A DNA stretch of 64,000 nt from positions 2,232,001-2,296,000 of the forward strand of contig FSRV01000002.1 of NCBI GenBank assembly GCA_900142905.1. The letters are read 5' to 3'. The translations under genes and the position numbers were made by a program. The notes beneath the pieces were generated by a model, which saw only the letters and a program-made list of their open reading frames with translations, was not told the DNA's origin and searched no databases. Shown piece after piece: positions 26,155-35,192 of this stretch; position 1 is the stretch's first letter; each line of letters opens with the position of its first letter. The stretch is from Burkholderia sp. GAS332. GTDB lineage: Bacteria; Pseudomonadota; Gammaproteobacteria; Burkholderiales; Burkholderiaceae.

Positions 26155-26808
26155 TTGAAAGGGACCATCGGCAAGGAGACGGCGCCGGCACGCGGTATCG
26201 GTGCCCGTGAAATAGCGGCTAGGCGTCAGCAATCGATCATCGACGCCACTATGCGCTGCATCGCCCGTTACAGCTATTCTGAAACCACCGTCGACCGGAT
26301 CTGCGCCGAAGCGAACATCGCGCGTGGCCTCATTCACTATCACTTCGGATCGAAAGATGCACTGATGGCACGAACCTATCAGCGATTGGCCGCAGACCTG
26401 CTAAACGCTTCCCGGGAAGCGGCGGCAAAAGCAACAAGTACGGAGGAGAAACTCGCTGCGATCATCAAGGCGTGTTTCGCTGCACCCGTATTTAAACCGT
26501 CGACAGTCAAAGTCTGGCTTGGATTCTGGAGCGTTGCCCAAAGCGACCCCGTGATCGGCAACGCGCACAAGGCGCTATACAGCGCTCACCGCGACACGCT
26601 TAAGAAACTCTTCGACCAGATCGTCCAAGTGTGCGGTACGCCCATAGACGGTGAATTGGCTGCCGCGACGCTTACAGCAGTTATCGACGGTTTCTGGCTC
26701 GAACGCGCCCGCGACCCTTCGTCGTTCAAATCCGTGAATGCGCTGTGTGGCTGCATGCAGGTCATGAATGCATTCCTGCTCCGCAAACCCTGCGCACGGA
26801 ACATATAA
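26155..26808 (+). CDS. TetR-family regulator, BetI-like (2)
   Basis: A 217-residue regulator. The helix-turn-helix spans about residues 20-65 (RRQQSIIDATMRCIARYSYSE, TVDRICAEANIARGLIHYHF). The ligand domain, with FKPSTVKVWLGFWSVAQSDPVIGNAHKALYSAHRDTLKKLF and VIDGFWLERARDP, resembles BetI and the TetR protein encoded at 23869. The start is TTG at 26155 with GAGG 7 bp upstream; the next Met is inside the DNA-binding domain, so TTG is required. It is divergent from potD and carries a regulon operator in its own promoter. The two TetR proteins may recognise the same sites. Confidence 0.85.
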   Translation: MKGTIGKETAPARGIGAREIAARRQQSIIDATMRCIARYSYSETTVDRICAEANIARGLIHYHFGSKDALMARTYQRLAADLLNASREAAAKATSTEEKLAAIIKACFAAPVFKPSTVKVWLGFWSVAQSDPVIGNAHKALYSAHRDTLKKLFDQIVQVCGTPIDGELAAATLTAVIDGFWLERARDPSSFKSVNALCGCMQVMNAFLLRKPCARNI

Positions 26809-26999
26809 ATGGCTATTTTCAACAATGCGTGCGGCAATGCGGAACGGCCGAATCTGGCCGTCCCCGAGGCAAGGACGAGAGTTTTCATGCGGTTGTGGAC
26901 TGGCTCATTGAGCGCAAGCTGATGGCATTGTTAACTTGCCGAGAGCGATACGGCACGGCGGCAGACGTGATGACTGATGAGCGCAGCTGTGGCGCGCCG
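26809..26999. other. Intergenic stretch before the IS remnant
   Basis: No supported gene. The plus frame is open but resembles nothing recognised; it leads into the transposase fragment and may be scrambled debris of the same insertion. Confidence 0.4.
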
Positions 27000-27192
27000 G
27001 GGTTCAAGATTTTTCGCTGTGCCCGGCTCCTTCCGGCCGGCATTGAGGTTATGCGTATGATCGCGAAAGGACAGATGAAGTGTGCTCGCGGAACCCATCC
27101 GCCCGCCGCTGATCAATTCTACGACCTCGCAATATAAGTATTACTTTACAGATCGCCCCTACTCGCCCCTTGATCCTTACCGCAACAGAGCC
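27000..27192 (+). mobile_element. IS6-family remnant: transposase C-terminus and right inverted repeat
   Basis: The plus-strand frame from 27000 to 27137 encodes GFKIFRCARLLPAGIEVMR, then MIAKGQMK and AADQFYDLAI before the stop. This is the end of IS6/IS26/IS240-type transposases, which share GFK...A...GIEVM...RKGQ and often end in SAA.QFY.LA. GCAACAGAGCC at 27182-27192 matches the right terminal repeat of IS6100-type elements (TTTGCAACAGAGCC from memory). The catalytic DDE part is missing, so the element is dead. No left end was found. It lies at the right edge of the lower-GC segment. Confidence 0.8.
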
Positions 27193-27333
27193 TCTCAAGC
27201 TGAGCGGCTGGCTGCCGGTGGCGCCTCTGTCCGGCTCGTTTCGCATCAGTCCGGCGTGCTTGCCGCATAGCGCATCCGACGGCTGGTGATGGCAATGCAC
27301 CGGGAGGGCTGCCAGGCGCTGCCTCCGGCCGTC

Positions 27334-28356
27334 CTACTCAAGCAACGCCAGCACGTCGTCGTAGAGCGCCTGGGAAATCCGCACGCCGTCTCGCAGGCTG
27401 CGCGCCCGGGCATCGAAGCGCCGCTGCGAAGGCAGCCGCGCGCCCTGCGCCACCACCGCGCCCAACAGCGTCTCGGCCCGCGCGAGTCCCGCTTCGTAGT
27501 CGTCACCGAGAAACACCTTCGGGTCCAGTGCGATCAGCAATTCGCCGTGGTAAGGCGTCGCGCCCACGCCCTCGTCATAGGCCTGTGACTCCATGCTGGT
27601 CAGGTCTCCGATCAGCGCGCCCGCCAGCAATTCGATCATCGCCGCCAATGCCGAGCCCTTGTGACCGCCGAACGTCTGCATCGCGCCTTGCAGCGCCGCC
27701 TTGGCATCGGTAGTCGGCCGGCCGGCGCTGTCGATCGCCCAGTGCGAGGGAATGGCTTTGTCCTGCCGCGCGTGCAATTCGATATCTCCGCGCGCGATTG
27801 CACTGGTTGCGAAGTCGAATACGAAAGGCTGTCCGCCCGGTCGTGGCCACGCGAACGCCAGCGGATTGGTGCCGAACACCGGTTCCTTGCCGCCCGCAGG
27901 CGCGACCCAGCTATGGCTGGGATTCATGGCGAGACCCACCAGCCCTTGCGCGGCGATCGCCTCCACTTCAGGCCAGAGCGCCGAAAAGTGATAGCAGTGA
28001 TTGATCGCCATGGCCGCGATCCCCTGCTGCCGCGCCTTGTCGAGGAAAACCGGCAGACCGGTCTCGAATGCGAGCAACGAGAAGCCATGGTGGGCGTCGA
28101 CTGCCACGATGCCGGCGGACACGTCGCGCAGCGTCGGCTCGGCACACGGATTGACTTTCCCGACGCGTAACGACCTCGCGCAAACCAGCAGCCGGTACAC
28201 GCCATGCGAATGGCATTCGTCGCGCTGGCATTGCGTGATCACATGAGAGATGGCGGTCGCGTGCGCATCCGACAAACCGTGTCGCGTCAACACACGGTGT
28301 GACAGTGCGTAAACCTCGTCGAGCGTCAGCACGACATCCGTTGATTCGGTGCTCAT
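27334..28356 (-). CDS. Ldh-family NAD(P)H-dependent oxidoreductase, delta1-pyrroline-2-carboxylate reductase-like
   Basis: A 340-residue member of the malate/lactate/ureidoglycolate dehydrogenase (Ldh) family. [29 protein letters not shown] and [32 protein letters not shown] are family motifs. In hydroxyproline clusters this family supplies delta1-pyrroline-2-carboxylate (and piperideine-2-carboxylate) reductase, which makes L-proline from the imine formed on trans-3-hydroxyproline dehydration. Its start overlaps the stop of the semialdehyde dehydrogenase gene by 4 bp (ATGA), so it is the last gene of that operon. Malate or lactate activity is less likely here. Confidence 0.8.
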   Translation of the reverse strand: MSTESTDVVLTLDEVYALSHRVLTRHGLSDAHATAISHVITQCQRDECHSHGVYRLLVCARSLRVGKVNPCAEPTLRDVSAGIVAVDAHHGFSLLAFETGLPVFLDKARQQGIAAMAINHCYHFSALWPEVEAIAAQGLVGLAMNPSHSWVAPAGGKEPVFGTNPLAFAWPRPGGQPFVFDFATSAIARGDIELHARQDKAIPSHWAIDSAGRPTTDAKAALQGAMQTFGGHKGSALAAMIELLAGALIGDLTSMESQAYDEGVGATPYHGELLIALDPKVFLGDDYEAGLARAETLLGAVVAQGARLPSQRRFDARARSLRDGVRISQALYDDVLALLE

Positions 28357-29942
28357 GCTGCCGCCTCCGCGCGGACAACCTTACCGTCGATCCGTTGCGC
28401 AACGCCCAATGGATTGTCGCTGCGAAGCGCCGCCGGCAGCAACGTGCTGGGCAGGTCCTGATACGACACGGGCCGCAGAAAGCGTTCGATCGCGCGACTG
28501 CCCACCGACGTCGTGCGCGTGTCCGAGGTTGCCGGAAATGGACCGCCGTGGATCATCGCGTGACCGACCTCGACACCCGTTCCAAAGCCGTTCACCAGGA
28601 TTCGCCCAGCCTTGTTTTCGAGCGTCGGCAGCAATGCGCGCAATGCGTCGTGGTCGGCATCGTTCAGATGCACAGCGGTGGTCAATTGACCTTCGAGCGA
28701 TTTGATCAGCCGAAGCAACGCGCCCGCATCCGCACAACGCACGACCAGCGAGGCAGGGCCGAACATCTCCTCACGCAACGCGGGCTGCGCCGCGAACGCG
28801 TCAGCGGAAGTGGCGAACAACGCCCCCGGCGCGTCATAGCGTCCGCCCGCGGCGCCTTCGGCCAACAGTTCGACGTCCACGTGCCCACGCAGCCGTTCAA
28901 CGCCCGCGCGATACGCCGCATGAATGCCGGGCGTCAGCATCGTTGCCGCCGGCACGCTCGCGAGCGCCGCAGCCGCCGCACGCTCGAACGCGCGCAGCGC
29001 GTCGCCATCCACCGCGAGAACGAGTCCGGGATTGGTGCAGAACTGGCCCGCGCCCAAGGTCAACGACGTAACGAACTGTTGCGCAATCGCGTCGGCCCGT
29101 TCTGTGAGTGCGCCAGCTAGCAGGATCACCGGATTGATCGAACTCATCTCGGCGTAAACGGGCACCGGTTCGGGTCGATCATGGGCGATCTTCAGCAAGG
29201 CCATGCCGCCCGCGCGGGAACCGGTGAAGCCGACCGCCTTCACGCGGCGGTCGGCAACGAGCGCCTGCCCGATCGAGCGTCCCGAGTCGAACAATAGCGA
29301 AAATACCCCTTGCGGCAGGCCGCATTCGCGCACGGCTTGTGCAATCGCGAGACCGACCAGTTCCGAGGTTCCCGGATGTGCGGAATGCGCCTTCACGATC
29401 ACCGGACATCCGGCCGCAAACGCCGCGGCCGTATCGCCGCCGGCCACCGAAAACGCCAGCGGAAAGTTCGACGCGCCAAACACGGCCACTGGCCCGATTG
29501 CGATATTGCGCATCCGCAGATCGACCCGCGGCAGCGGCGTGCGTCCTGGCAATGCAGGGTCGATCCGTGCATCGAGGAAATCGCCGCTGCGCACGACCGA
29601 CGCGAACAGCGCCAGTTGACCGACCGTGCGCGCCCGCTCGCCTTCGATACGCGCGCGCGGAAGGCCGGTTTCGGCCATGCAGCGGCTGATCAGTTGATCG
29701 CCGAGCGCCATGATGTTGTGGCCGATCGTCTCGAGGAAGACCGCGCGCGCCTCGAGCGTCGTTTCGCGGTAACGGTCGAACGCGTCGTCAGCCAGCGCGC
29801 ATGCAGCATCGAGGTCCTCGCGCGTGGCGCCGCCAAATGCGATGCCGAACGGCTCGCCGCTTTGCGCATCGATTGCGCGAAATTCGCCGTTCTGCCCGCG
29901 AACGCCTGCTCCGCCAATCAGGAGTTGACCCGTAATAGACAT
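28353..29942 (-). CDS. 2-oxoglutarate semialdehyde dehydrogenase
   Basis: A 529-residue aldehyde dehydrogenase, the length typical of the alpha-ketoglutarate semialdehyde dehydrogenase subgroup, which is longer than most ALDHs. [15 protein letters not shown] (156-170), Glu265 in YAEMSSINP and Cys302 in [10 protein letters not shown] are intact. It oxidises 2,5-dioxopentanoate to 2-oxoglutarate, the last step of hydroxyproline breakdown; the same enzyme class also serves sugar-acid pathways. The deaminase encoded at 31786 makes its substrate. The gap to the permease gene upstream is 76 bp. Confidence 0.92.
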   Translation of the reverse strand: MSITGQLLIGGAGVRGQNGEFRAIDAQSGEPFGIAFGGATREDLDAACALADDAFDRYRETTLEARAVFLETIGHNIMALGDQLISRCMAETGLPRARIEGERARTVGQLALFASVVRSGDFLDARIDPALPGRTPLPRVDLRMRNIAIGPVAVFGASNFPLAFSVAGGDTAAAFAAGCPVIVKAHSAHPGTSELVGLAIAQAVRECGLPQGVFSLLFDSGRSIGQALVADRRVKAVGFTGSRAGGMALLKIAHDRPEPVPVYAEMSSINPVILLAGALTERADAIAQQFVTSLTLGAGQFCTNPGLVLAVDGDALRAFERAAAAALASVPAATMLTPGIHAAYRAGVERLRGHVDVELLAEGAAGGRYDAPGALFATSADAFAAQPALREEMFGPASLVVRCADAGALLRLIKSLEGQLTTAVHLNDADHDALRALLPTLENKAGRILVNGFGTGVEVGHAMIHGGPFPATSDTRTTSVGSRAIERFLRPVSYQDLPSTLLPAALRSDNPLGVAQRIDGKVVRAEAAA

Positions 29943-30018
29943 ACTTTCCCTTGCAAATTGAAAACCGGACCGTCAAGGCCCGGCCATCCGACGTTAGGAC
30001 CGACTCATCCGGTCACGC

Positions 30019-31644
30019 TCATTCGTCATCCGAACCGAGTTGCAGAAGAGCGGACGGCACCCCCGTTCGCGCGCCCCAGTAGTAGATGACGAGGCTGAAC
30101 AGCGAGACCACAACGGTGTCGTAAGGATGCGCGAGCGCGCCGTTGCCACCGAAACCGCCAAAGTACGACGCCACGATCATCAGCGCATAGAACGCAATCA
30201 GCCACAGCGACGATTTCACCTGCTGGCCAAGGCTCAGATGCTGGGTCGGCACGAGGCGGCCGCACGCAAGGTAGATGACAAACATCACGATCTGCAAACC
30301 GAGCAGCCAGGAGACCGTGCCCCAGCCAGACCAGTAGACGATCAGCGCCGCCACCACGAACGACAGCGGACCGATGATCGAAAAGCCGCTGACACGGAAT
30401 GGCCGTGGCATGTCCGGCGCACTTCTGCGCAGTGCGGCGACGGAAACCGGCGCGACCGCGTAGCTGAGCACCAGCGCGGCGGACACGACGTTGATCAGCG
30501 CCTCCCATGACGGGAACGGCAGGGTCCAGAACACGGCCAGCGCGAGGGTCAGCCAAAGCCCGGCGCGCGGGATGCCGGACGCCTCGTCAACGCGCGTGAA
30601 CACCTTGAAGAACGTGCCGGTGCGAGCCCATCCGTAGATCACGCGCGGGGTCGCGTTCATGTAGATGTTGCCGCAACCACTGGGCGAGATCATCGCATCG
30701 GCCACCACCATATACGCGAGCCAGCCTACCCCTAGCGTGAGCGCGATATCGCGATACGGCAACGAGAACGCCTTGCTCACGTCGTGCCAGCCGTCGGCCA
30801 GCATCGCGGTCGGAATACTCCCGATAAACGCCAGTTGCAGCAGCACGTAAATCAGCGTCGACAGAAGGATGGACAGAATCAGCGCGATGGGAATGGTGCG
30901 CTGCGGATTGCGGACCTCGCTCGCCACCGAGATGATCGGCGTCAGGCCGAGATACGCGAAAATGACCCCGCCCGCCGACACCGCCATCTCGATGCCCGGC
31001 AGACCGAACGGTGCAAAGCCATGCACCGTCAGATTCTGCGGCTTGAAGAAGACGAACAGCACGACGATCACCGAGAGCGGCACGACGAACTTGAAGATGC
31101 TGATGATGTTGTTCGCCCGCGCGAAAGTCTTGACACTCGAGTAGTTCAGATAGAAAAACAGGCACAACAACGCGGCCTGCAACAACCATCCCAGCGCGGT
31201 GGGATTGCCCGACCCGCTTTGAGTGAGCCCTGGAAACCACGCGGCCGCATATTGGCGTGCGGCCACGACCTCGATCGCAATCAGACTCGAAAACGCAATC
31301 AGCGTGACGAAGCCCATCAGATAGCCCAGCAGCGGGCCGTGGGAAAACACCGGATAACGCACCACGCCGCCGGCACGCGGCAATGCCGCGCCTAACTCGC
31401 AGTACACAATACCGAGCAGCAGAACCGCAACGCCGCCGATCAGCCAGGAGATGATCCCGGCGGGCCCCGCGATAGTCGATACATGACTCGCGGCGAACAA
31501 CCAGCCTGAGCCGAAGATCGCCCCGAGGCCGATGAAAGTCAGATCCGTCAGCGACAGTTGTTTCTTGAAGCGGCCCTCGCCTGCCTCGCTGGATGCGAGA
31601 TCTGATGACTTGAACGAACCCTGCAATTTGCCTTGGCTTGACAT
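30019..31644 (-). CDS. APC-family amino acid permease
   Basis: A 541-residue inner-membrane transporter with about 12 helices. SLTDLTFIGLGAIFGSGWLFAA near residues 31-52 is the first-helix signature of the APC superfamily, and AGPAGIISWLIGG follows. It is related to YjeM/aspartate-proton-symporter-like proteins. Being inside the hydroxyproline cluster, between deaminase and dehydrogenase genes, it most likely imports hydroxyproline or proline; many relatives of the cluster use an MFS or ABC transporter instead. Specificity is inferred from position. Confidence 0.85.
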   Translation of the reverse strand: MSSQGKLQGSFKSSDLASSEAGEGRFKKQLSLTDLTFIGLGAIFGSGWLFAASHVSTIAGPAGIISWLIGGVAVLLLGIVYCELGAALPRAGGVVRYPVFSHGPLLGYLMGFVTLIAFSSLIAIEVVAARQYAAAWFPGLTQSGSGNPTALGWLLQAALLCLFFYLNYSSVKTFARANNIISIFKFVVPLSVIVVLFVFFKPQNLTVHGFAPFGLPGIEMAVSAGGVIFAYLGLTPIISVASEVRNPQRTIPIALILSILLSTLIYVLLQLAFIGSIPTAMLADGWHDVSKAFSLPYRDIALTLGVGWLAYMVVADAMISPSGCGNIYMNATPRVIYGWARTGTFFKVFTRVDEASGIPRAGLWLTLALAVFWTLPFPSWEALINVVSAALVLSYAVAPVSVAALRRSAPDMPRPFRVSGFSIIGPLSFVVAALIVYWSGWGTVSWLLGLQIVMFVIYLACGRLVPTQHLSLGQQVKSSLWLIAFYALMIVASYFGGFGGNGALAHPYDTVVVSLFSLVIYYWGARTGVPSALLQLGSDDE

Positions 31645-31738
31645 AGGCTTGTCTCCTTTGAATACGGTGCAGGCAGAGGGCTGGCCGCCTGACGTATCTA
31701 AAAGAAAGCGGATGTCCTCATACCTGGCAGTGCCAAGC

Positions 31739-31768
31739 TTGCCTCGTTCTGCCAGTCATACGAGGCAA
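31739..31768 (-). promoter_or_regulatory. 9-bp perfect stem-loop between deaminase and permease genes
   Basis: TTGCCTCGT (31739-31747) pairs with ACGAGGCAA (31760-31768) around a 12-nt loop. It lies inside the 141-bp gap between the two genes, 18 bp before the deaminase stop codon on the forward map. It may stabilise the upstream mRNA or partly terminate it. Confidence 0.45.
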
Positions 31769-31785
31769 ACTCAGTGGCGAGATGC

Positions 31786-32706
31786 TTACAGTCCTACGTC
31801 CGGCAACACCGGTCGAGTGGCGAGCGCCTTTTCGACGATGCCCTTGACTTCGGCAAGGGTCTCGCCTTGCAGCGCGAGGCGCGGCGGCCGCGTGACCGCG
31901 CTGCCGCGTCCGAGCAATTCCTCGCACAGCTTGATGCATTGCACGAGATCAGGGCGCGCATCGAGGTGCAACAGCGGCATGAACCAGCGATACAGCGCCA
32001 GCGCTTCGTCAAAGCGTTTCTGCTTCGCGAGCCGGAACAGCGTTTCCCCTTCCTTCGGGAAGGCATTGGACATGCCCGACACCCAGCCTTCAGCACCAAC
32101 CGCAATGCTTTCGACGACCACGTCGTCGAGACCCGCGAACAGCACGAACCGATCGCCTACCGCGTTGCGCAGATCGATAAAGCGCCGCGTGTCGCCGGAC
32201 GAATCCTTGAAGCAGACGATGTTCTCGCAGTCCTGCAGGGCGATCAGCACGTCCGGCGTGACGTCGTTCTTGTAGATCGGGGGGTTGTTGTAAATCATCA
32301 CCGGTAGATCGGTACCGGTGGCGACCGCCCGGAAATGGGCGGCGGTCTCATGCGGTTTTGCGGAATAGACGAGCGCTGGCATGACCATCACACCGTCGAC
32401 ACCCACGCGGGCGGCTTCGCGCACAGTCTGGCGCGCGAAGTCCGTGGTGAACTCGGCGACGCCGGCGATGACCGGCACTTTGCCACCGGCCGCGTCGCGT
32501 GCGGCTTCGATCACCGCCAACTTTTCAGCGGTGCTCAGCGAGGTATTTTCACCGACCGTGCCGCAGACGACGAGGCCCGACACGCCGTCCCTGACCAGAT
32601 TGCTCACCACGCGATGCGTGGCTTCGATGTCGAGCGAAAAATCCGGCTTGAACTGGGTGCTGACGGCGGGAAATACCCCGCTCCATTGGATAGCGTTGCG
32701 GCTCAT
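31786..32706 (-). CDS. lhpC: Delta1-pyrroline-4-hydroxy-2-carboxylate deaminase (DapA family)
   Basis: A 306-residue TIM-barrel lyase of the dihydrodipicolinate synthase family. Motifs are GTVGENTSLS (49-58), Tyr139 in MIYNNPP and the Schiff-base Lys167 in VCFKDSSGD. In this cluster it would convert the imine from D-hydroxyproline oxidation to 2-oxoglutarate semialdehyde and ammonia. Dihydrodipicolinate synthase itself is unlikely given the neighbours. It is the first gene downstream of the AraC regulator gene, with a 131-bp gap that probably holds its promoter. Confidence 0.88.
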   Translation of the reverse strand: MSRNAIQWSGVFPAVSTQFKPDFSLDIEATHRVVSNLVRDGVSGLVVCGTVGENTSLSTAEKLAVIEAARDAAGGKVPVIAGVAEFTTDFARQTVREAARVGVDGVMVMPALVYSAKPHETAAHFRAVATGTDLPVMIYNNPPIYKNDVTPDVLIALQDCENIVCFKDSSGDTRRFIDLRNAVGDRFVLFAGLDDVVVESIAVGAEGWVSGMSNAFPKEGETLFRLAKQKRFDEALALYRWFMPLLHLDARPDLVQCIKLCEELLGRGSAVTRPPRLALQGETLAEVKGIVEKALATRPVLPDVGL

Positions 32707-32837
32707 TGTGCAAATCTCCTTCGTAAAGGTCGGTCATGCCGACACACGTTGAATATGGGAATGAGTATCGGGTTTTATCCCCGCCGGGGCTTGGGGTATT
32801 TCATGAACGAAAGAGATGAAATCTGCACAGTCGGCAC

Positions 32838-33617
32838 TCAGGTGGCGGAATCCGCCGTGCCCTTCGGATGCAGCAAGCCCCTGTACTGGCTCGGCGTCAG
32901 ACCGACGGTCGCCTTGAACTGGCGCGTGAATGCGCTGTGGTCGTTGTAGCCGCAGCGCGCGGCGATATCGGTAATGCTCAGGTCGCCCGCCAGCAGCGTC
33001 GATGCCGCATCGAGACGCGTCTTGAGCAGCATCTGGCGCGGCGTCAAATGAAAGATCTTGTGGAAATAGCGTTCGATCTGCGCGACCGACAGATCGATGA
33101 GCTTCGCGATATCGGGAAGCCGAAGCGGCTCGGCGTAGTTGTCCTGGATGTATTTGGCCGCGATCGCCAGGCGCGTATAGGCAGGATGGCTGTCCTCCGC
33201 CACCTGCAGATCGCGCGAGATCCCCACAACGCCGAGCACGCGACCTGTCGCGTCGTACATGGGCAACTTGCTGGTCAGACACCAGCCCGAGCGGCGCCCC
33301 GGGTACAGGTGCAGTTCGAGTTGATCGATCAGCTTGCCGCCGAGCTTCAGGACGGCTTGGTCCTGCTCGGTGTAAATGTGTCCGAAGCGAGGCGGGAAAA
33401 CCTGCTCGGCCTGCTTGCCGAGCAGCGCACGTTTGTCCTTGAAACCGCAGCGCGCAGCCAGCGTCGCATTGGCGAGCACATAGCGGGCGTCCGTGTCCTT
33501 GACGAAGAACACCACGTCCTGCATCGCGTCGAAAATTGGCTCAAGGATTTCGAAGTGCGCCACCAGATGCGACAGTGTCGTATGTTCGCCGGGAATGGGA
33601 AGCGCCAGGTCGGGCAT
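32838..33617 (-). CDS. AraC-family regulator with N-terminal PAS domain
   Basis: A 259-residue activator. Residues about 20-140 form a PAS-type sensor (MQDVVFFVKDTDARYVLANATL, then GRVLGVVGISRDL). The C-terminal AraC helix-turn-helix pair covers about 155-255, with LLAGDLSITDIAARCGYNDHSAFTRQFKA and VGLTPSQYR. The PAS-AraC layout is common for regulators of hydroxyproline and related amine catabolism in Burkholderia and Pseudomonas. It lies between the deaminase and dehydrogenase genes on the same strand and probably activates both flanking operons in response to hydroxyproline or an intermediate. Confidence 0.88.
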   Translation of the reverse strand: MPDLALPIPGEHTTLSHLVAHFEILEPIFDAMQDVVFFVKDTDARYVLANATLAARCGFKDKRALLGKQAEQVFPPRFGHIYTEQDQAVLKLGGKLIDQLELHLYPGRRSGWCLTSKLPMYDATGRVLGVVGISRDLQVAEDSHPAYTRLAIAAKYIQDNYAEPLRLPDIAKLIDLSVAQIERYFHKIFHLTPRQMLLKTRLDAASTLLAGDLSITDIAARCGYNDHSAFTRQFKATVGLTPSQYRGLLHPKGTADSAT

Positions 33618-33651
33618 GGATGAACGTCAGATGATCGATTGAACGGAAATA

Positions 33652-34929
33652 TTACGCATCGGACCCGGCTTGCAGCAGCGTTTCAATGCGCACCGGAGAG
33701 AATGGCGGGCGCGACATCTGCTCGCCGCTACGTGTCCAGCCAAAGCAGAATGCGGCTGCCGCACCGCAGACTTTTCCCTGACAGGGGCCCATGCCGCAAC
33801 GCGTGTGCAGTTTCGCATCGCGCCATGAAGTGTGCCGCGCCAGATCCCGATAGGGCACGTCCTCGCATCGGCAGAAGAGCGTGTCCGGTGTCGCCAGTGT
33901 GCGCAGATCCGGGTTCAGTTCAAACGCCTCGTGCATGCGTTGCGCAAAGCGCCTGTAGCGCGCGCGTTCGGCAAAGAGCGGGCGAGCACGCTCAGACTCG
34001 TTGACGGCCGCCAGCGCGGCAATTTTGCCCTCGAGCGCCGACAACTCCATGCCCCCCACGCCCGTGCATTCACCCGCAGCGAACACAGCCGGCACCGAGG
34101 TGGCCTGCCACTCGTCGACCGCTACCGCTTCCACCGGCCCGTCCATGTCGACCCGGCATCCCAGCGCGGCTGCGATGCCCGTATTCGGCAGCAGGCCGTA
34201 CGCACAGGCCAGCCGGTCGCAGGCAATCAGCCGGTCGCGGCCGTTCTGACTCACGCGAACTTCCCGCACGCTTGCGTCGCCAAGCGCCTCGCTGACATAC
34301 GCGTCGAGCAGATACGGCGTCCGCCAGAGGCGGGCGCGCATGCGCGCCGCCTGCAGCAGCTTGGCGGGCGTTTGTACCAGCGAGCGGGCAAAGCGGCCCA
34401 CCGACGCCGCCGAAGCCTGCTCGACCAGCGCCACGACATGCGCGCCCTGGAGGCGCGCCGTCGTGGCAGCGGCCCACAGCAGCGGACCGCTGCCGGCGAT
34501 CACAATGCGCTCGCCTGTCACCGGCGTACCGCCCTTGATCAGCGCCTGCAACCCGCCAGCTCCCGTGACGCCTGGCAAGGTCCAGCCGGGAAACGGCAGA
34601 AAGCGCTCACGCGCGCCGGTCGCGACGATCAGCTTGCTATAGCCGATCGTCAACGCGCGCCCGTCCCGCTCGGCCAGCAACGTGTGCGCCGATAGCAGCT
34701 GCACAACACGTGCGCCGCTCAGCAACGCCACGTTCTTACGCGCCGCCAGCTCATCGAGCAAGGCGCGCGCCGGTCCGGCGGACGGATGCCGCGGCCCCTG
34801 CCGCCAGATTTGACCGCCTGGCAACGCGTTATCGTCGACGATGCCAACCGTTGCGCCATACGTTGACGCGGACTGCGCGGCACTGAGTCCAGCAGGTCCG
34901 GCGCCGATCACCAGTACATCGAAATTCAT
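33652..34929 (-). CDS. D-hydroxyproline dehydrogenase, FAD/NAD-binding subunit with BFD-like Fe-S tail
   Basis: A 425-residue flavoprotein. VLVIGAGPAGLSAAQSA at the N-terminus is the FAD dinucleotide fold, and VIAGSGPLLWAAA is a second nucleotide site. The C-terminal tail has four cysteines in FCRCEDVPYRD and TRCGMGPCQGKVCG, the Fer2_BFD-type cluster of opine oxidase/HcnB-like subunits. The ATG at complement(34927..34929) overlaps the ferredoxin gene stop (ATGA), which fixes the start. With the small Fe-S protein and the DAO-type subunit it forms the membrane-linked heteromeric dehydrogenase that oxidises cis-4-hydroxy-D-proline. Confidence 0.88.
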   Translation of the reverse strand: MNFDVLVIGAGPAGLSAAQSASTYGATVGIVDDNALPGGQIWRQGPRHPSAGPARALLDELAARKNVALLSGARVVQLLSAHTLLAERDGRALTIGYSKLIVATGARERFLPFPGWTLPGVTGAGGLQALIKGGTPVTGERIVIAGSGPLLWAAATTARLQGAHVVALVEQASAASVGRFARSLVQTPAKLLQAARMRARLWRTPYLLDAYVSEALGDASVREVRVSQNGRDRLIACDRLACAYGLLPNTGIAAALGCRVDMDGPVEAVAVDEWQATSVPAVFAAGECTGVGGMELSALEGKIAALAAVNESERARPLFAERARYRRFAQRMHEAFELNPDLRTLATPDTLFCRCEDVPYRDLARHTSWRDAKLHTRCGMGPCQGKVCGAAAAFCFGWTRSGEQMSRPPFSPVRIETLLQAGSDA

Positions 34930-35192
34930 TGTGCCGATCCTCCGGTTATGACGGACATGCCCGCTGTACAGATCGTCTGGCACGCCAGCCGATGACGTAC
35001 GCCGTCAATCGTGACCCGGCACTCCTGGCAGATACCCATCCCGCAGAGCGGCCCGCGCAATTCGCCGCTGACTGAGCGGCGCGTCACCACGGCCGCATGG
35101 TTGCGGGCGATGGCGAGCGCGGCAGCCACCGTGCAGCCGCGTGCAACGCTCACGGCTTGTCCATCGATGTCGAGTGTGATCTGTTCAGGCAT
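34926..35192 (-). CDS. D-hydroxyproline dehydrogenase, small [2Fe-2S] subunit
   Basis: An 88-residue plant-type [2Fe-2S] protein (HcnA/SoxA-like). Cysteines C50, C55, C58 and C71 in GPLCGMGICQECRV and LACQT are the cluster ligands. It overlaps the DAO-like gene upstream by 8 bp and the flavoprotein gene downstream by 4 bp, so all three are translationally coupled. It carries electrons between the flavin subunits or to the quinone pool. Confidence 0.9.
   Translation of the reverse strand: MPEQITLDIDGQAVSVARGCTVAAALAIARNHAAVVTRRSVSGELRGPLCGMGICQECRVTIDGVRHRLACQTICTAGMSVITGGSAQ

Noticed and set aside
28299..29120. 273-codon plus-strand ORF opposite the semialdehyde dehydrogenase
   Set aside because: Antisense shadow with no family features.
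32734..33282. 182-codon minus-strand ORF overlapping the AraC/PAS regulator
   Set aside because: It is a frame-shifted shadow of the same strand's AraC gene.
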